Shown here: piece after piece, positions 61,641 to 64,000 of the stretch | Layout of the letters: every line of letters starts with the position of its first letter | How positions within the stretch are numbered: the first letter of the stretch is position 1 | NCBI GenBank assembly: GCA_020086605.1 | Contig: JACBWW010000040.1 | Span: 7,281,047-7,345,046, forward strand | Length of the DNA stretch: 64,000 nt | Direction of reading: 5' to 3' | Origin: Lanius collurio | Lineage: Eukaryota; Chordata; Aves; Passeriformes; Laniidae | Made by a program: the position numbers and the translations under genes | Notes under the pieces: generated by a model | Database searches by the model: none | Told to the model about the DNA's origin: nothing | Seen by the model: only the letters and a program-made list of their open reading frames with translations

Positions 61641-64000
61641 GTAGAGCTTAGGGCTAAAATAAAGAGTGGGATGATTGTGATGTTGGAAATTGCCATTTGG
61701 GAGGTATGATTCATAGCAAATTCCCATGGGGCTACAAGCAGAGTGGAACAGTGCTGAGATTAGGGCTGGCAAATTTGCCTCGGTTTTGAAGTCCTTGCGC
61801 TTTTTATCAAGCAGTTTCATTATGATGGTCTGAAGAAAGCACTAAATAATAGAGTTTTCTTACCTTCCCTTTTAAGTCCTGTAGAGCCAGGACAAACTGC
61901 ACTGTATCTTATAGGCAGCTTTTTTGCACACTTTACTGTTCAAAAGATCAAATCCAGATTTCCAGGGGCATAAATCAGCACAACTCCCCGGCAGCCAGTG
62001 GTGACATAAAACAGGTAGCAGGGAGGAGAGATGGGAGAAATGTTCCCTGACAGTTTTGAAATTTAAGCAGGCAGCAGAGTTCTATAATACGGATGTCCTC
62101 ATGTTTGTTTGTGTTTTGTTTTGTCCCCTGCATTTTATTCTGCTCTTCCAGAGCAGGGCAGTACCTTCAACTGGAGAATAACAAAACAGTCATTATTACT
62201 TCATCTTCTAAAACCAGGCCTGCACCTCTTTCATCTGCTTTGGACTGACTGTTCAGATGCAGCCATTTGTGGGCTGAAAGAAGGAGGGGTTTGGAATTGA
62301 GAAGAAAGGATTTAGTCCTTTGTTGTTCAGTTCTCTGCAGTTAGGATGAGGAGAAGCGATTATGGGCAATTCCAGTGCCTGGCCAGTGCCCAGAGCCCAT
62401 CCATCTTCTGGCATCCACGTTCTGTTCTGCTGACCTGTAGTACGGTGTCATATTCAAGCAGCTGGAGTCTTTGTTCTTTCTGGCAAAATGCTGCACTTTG
62501 CATAGGAGCATCCAGCACCTTGTATTTCTGCTGGGTGACGAAATGACAGAAGAGTCCCAGAATCACAGAATGAACTAGGTTGGAAAAGACCTTTGAGACC
62601 ATCAAGTCCAACCTGTGACCTTAACATCTCCTCATCAACCAGACCGTGGCACTGAGTGCCGCGTCCAGTCTTTTTTTAAACACATCCAGAGACAGTGACT
62701 CCGCCCCCTCCCTGGGCAGACAATTCCAGTGCCCAGTAACTCTCTCAGTGAAGAATTTTTTCCTGATGTCTAACCTAAACTTCCCCTGGCACAGCTTAAG
62801 ACTGTGTTCTCTCATTCTGTCAGTGGTTGCCTGAGAGAAGAGACTGATACGCCCTCACCGCCCCCCCCCTCAACTACAACCTCCTTTCAGGGATTTGTAG
62901 AGTGATAAAGTCTCCCCTGAGGCTCCTTTTTTCCAGGCTGAACAGCCCCAGCTCCCTCAGGCGTTCTTCAGAGGGCTTGTGTTCCAGGCCCTTCACCAGC
63001 TTTTTGGCCTCCTCTGGACACATTTGAGCATCTCAACATTCCTAAATTGAGGGACCCAGAACTGGACACAGCACTCAAGGTGTGGCCTCACCAGTGCTGA
63101 GTACAGGAGAAGAATGACTTCCCTGGTCCAGGCCAGGTGCTATTGGCCTTCTTGGCCACCTGGGCACACTGCTGGCAGATTCTTTCTGCAGGATCTTGTA
63201 TGAAGTTCCATCTTCTCTTTCTCTGCAAATGAACTCGGTCCGGGCTCAATGTTCAATTGGATGCAGGAAGATGCAGGGGTGCAGGGAAGAAGAGCTGTCA
63301 CTGAATGTGCGTCCAGTGCTTCTCCTGCTGTTGTCTCTTTCAAAAGAAGCTCGAATCAGTCGATCGCACCACTCCCACGATGTGCTTGGCACAAATGCAA
63401 GCATTTTGCTGTCTGCTCAGAATACCAGTTTTCTTTCCTCTCTCTCAGTCTTGCAGTCCTCAAATGGAGCACCTTTCCTACAGCCAGCATGGAACACACC
63501 TGTAGCTCCAGTCATCTTTGTCCCAGGGAAGCAGGGTGTGGACTGCAGCATTTCTGTGCTGCAGTCTCACAGCCTTGCCAGCTTTTGGGCCCTGGAGGTT
63601 CTTTCCGCCTTCCCTAAATGGATGGAAAAGCAAACCCCCCCCTGTATTTTGATGATGATTAAATACAGCTTTCTGATACTATGGAAATAATTTTGATACT
63701 TAGACTATGAGTTACAGGCAATCTTAAAAAACTTCAGCCTTTCCGTCTAAAAGCACATGCATTTCAAAACAGGTCTTGTGTGTGGGAGAGACATTAAAAA
63801 TTAAAATTAGTGTGTTCTGCCTTTTCTAGGTATGTTTTTTTTCTACAAGTTCTTCAAACCAGGTAACAAAAATGGATTAGTACTATTCAGTCATGTTCAG
63901 TCCAGATTTTCAAAATCTTGTTGCAGAGCTTCAGTGTTTCGGTCTGCCTGGTATCAAGAAATACTTTATTAGACAAGAGTGCTCTTTGGAATTTCAGTCA
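61641..64000 (+). other. RIN2: RIN2 intron after coding exon 10, incomplete
   Basis: At least 2.36 kb of intron running off the window. It includes a 0.6 kb minus-strand CR1 (62555-63178). Overlapping frames of up to 164 codons at 63196-63690 are not similar to the expected Ras-association domain and are not supported as exons. Confidence 0.8.
62555..63178 (-). mobile_element. CR1 LINE, 5'-truncated, minus strand
   Basis: About 620 bases of continuous CR1 3' sequence in reverse orientation. The 3' end is AATCACAGAATGAACTAGGT, then TTGGAAAAGACCTTTGAGAC. Further in are CAGTGAAGAATTTTTTCCTG, CCTGAGGCTCC, GGCTGAACAGCCCCAGCTCC and TGTGGCCTCACCAGTGCTGA. Similarity stops at GGGCACACTGCTGGCA. It is the longest CR1 in the window and belongs to a different subfamily from the 13.5 and 18.4 kb copies. 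It contains a poly-C run at about 62862-62869. Confidence 0.93.

Noticed and set aside
63196..63690. 164-, 122- and 66-codon + frames as a possible last RIN2 exon
   Set aside because: The translations lack the expected Ras-association sequence (NYLRV start) and have no acceptor in the right phase. The frames begin just beside a CR1 element.
1..64000. tRNA, rRNA, CRISPR or bacterial operon features
   Set aside because: None were seen. The splice structure, CR1 repeats and intron sizes show vertebrate nuclear DNA.

Overview
This 64 kb window looks like bird nuclear DNA. The repeats include several CR1-type LINE fragments, and there are LTR-like segments of endogenous retroviruses. It carries one clearly recognisable protein-coding gene, RIN2 (Ras and Rab interactor 2), on the + strand, spread over long AT-rich introns. 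A songbird is a reasonable guess from the number of LTR-like segments, but the sequence alone does not settle the species.

Layout. Positions 1-1390 are flanking DNA with no gene I can support. A CpG island (about 1390-2350) is broken by a 377-base run of N (1586-1962). It has GC boxes and a perfect NRF1-type site, and is the best candidate for a promoter and non-coding first exon. From there to 26234 there is about 24 kb without coding exons. It holds CR1 fragments (about 13.5, 16.7 and 18.4 kb), an AT microsatellite (18.28 kb), and a probable solo LTR with a 4-bp target duplication (18807-19505).

RIN2 coding sequence. Ten coding exons join in frame to 782 codons: 26271-26327, 35380-35474, 42198-42390, 42618-42729, 44586-44658, 45903-45994, 48983-50104, 57644-57949, 60779-60910 and 61477-61640. 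All introns are GT-AG and every phase is compatible. The product has, in order, a short N-terminus, an SH2 domain, proline-rich SH3-ligand motifs, a serine/basic linker, a RIN-homology region and a VPS9 domain. VPS9 domains are the Rab5-family guanine nucleotide exchange module. The last roughly 107 residues (Ras-association domain) expected from the mammalian protein are not in the window, so the gene runs off the right edge.

Introns hold two related minus-strand LTR-like segments (about 29.4-30.0 and 31.3-31.9 kb), another LTR-like segment (58.4-58.95 kb) and a long minus-strand CR1 (62.55-63.18 kb). They also hold a striking 45-bp inverted repeat with a 5-nt loop (47827-47921) and two unidentified minus-strand open frames (near 32.7 and 52.2 kb). 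I found no tRNA, rRNA, CRISPR or bacterial-type features. I did not find a convincing new biological system. The best leads are the 47.8 kb hairpin, the structured LTR at 18.8-19.5 kb and the 52 kb frame.
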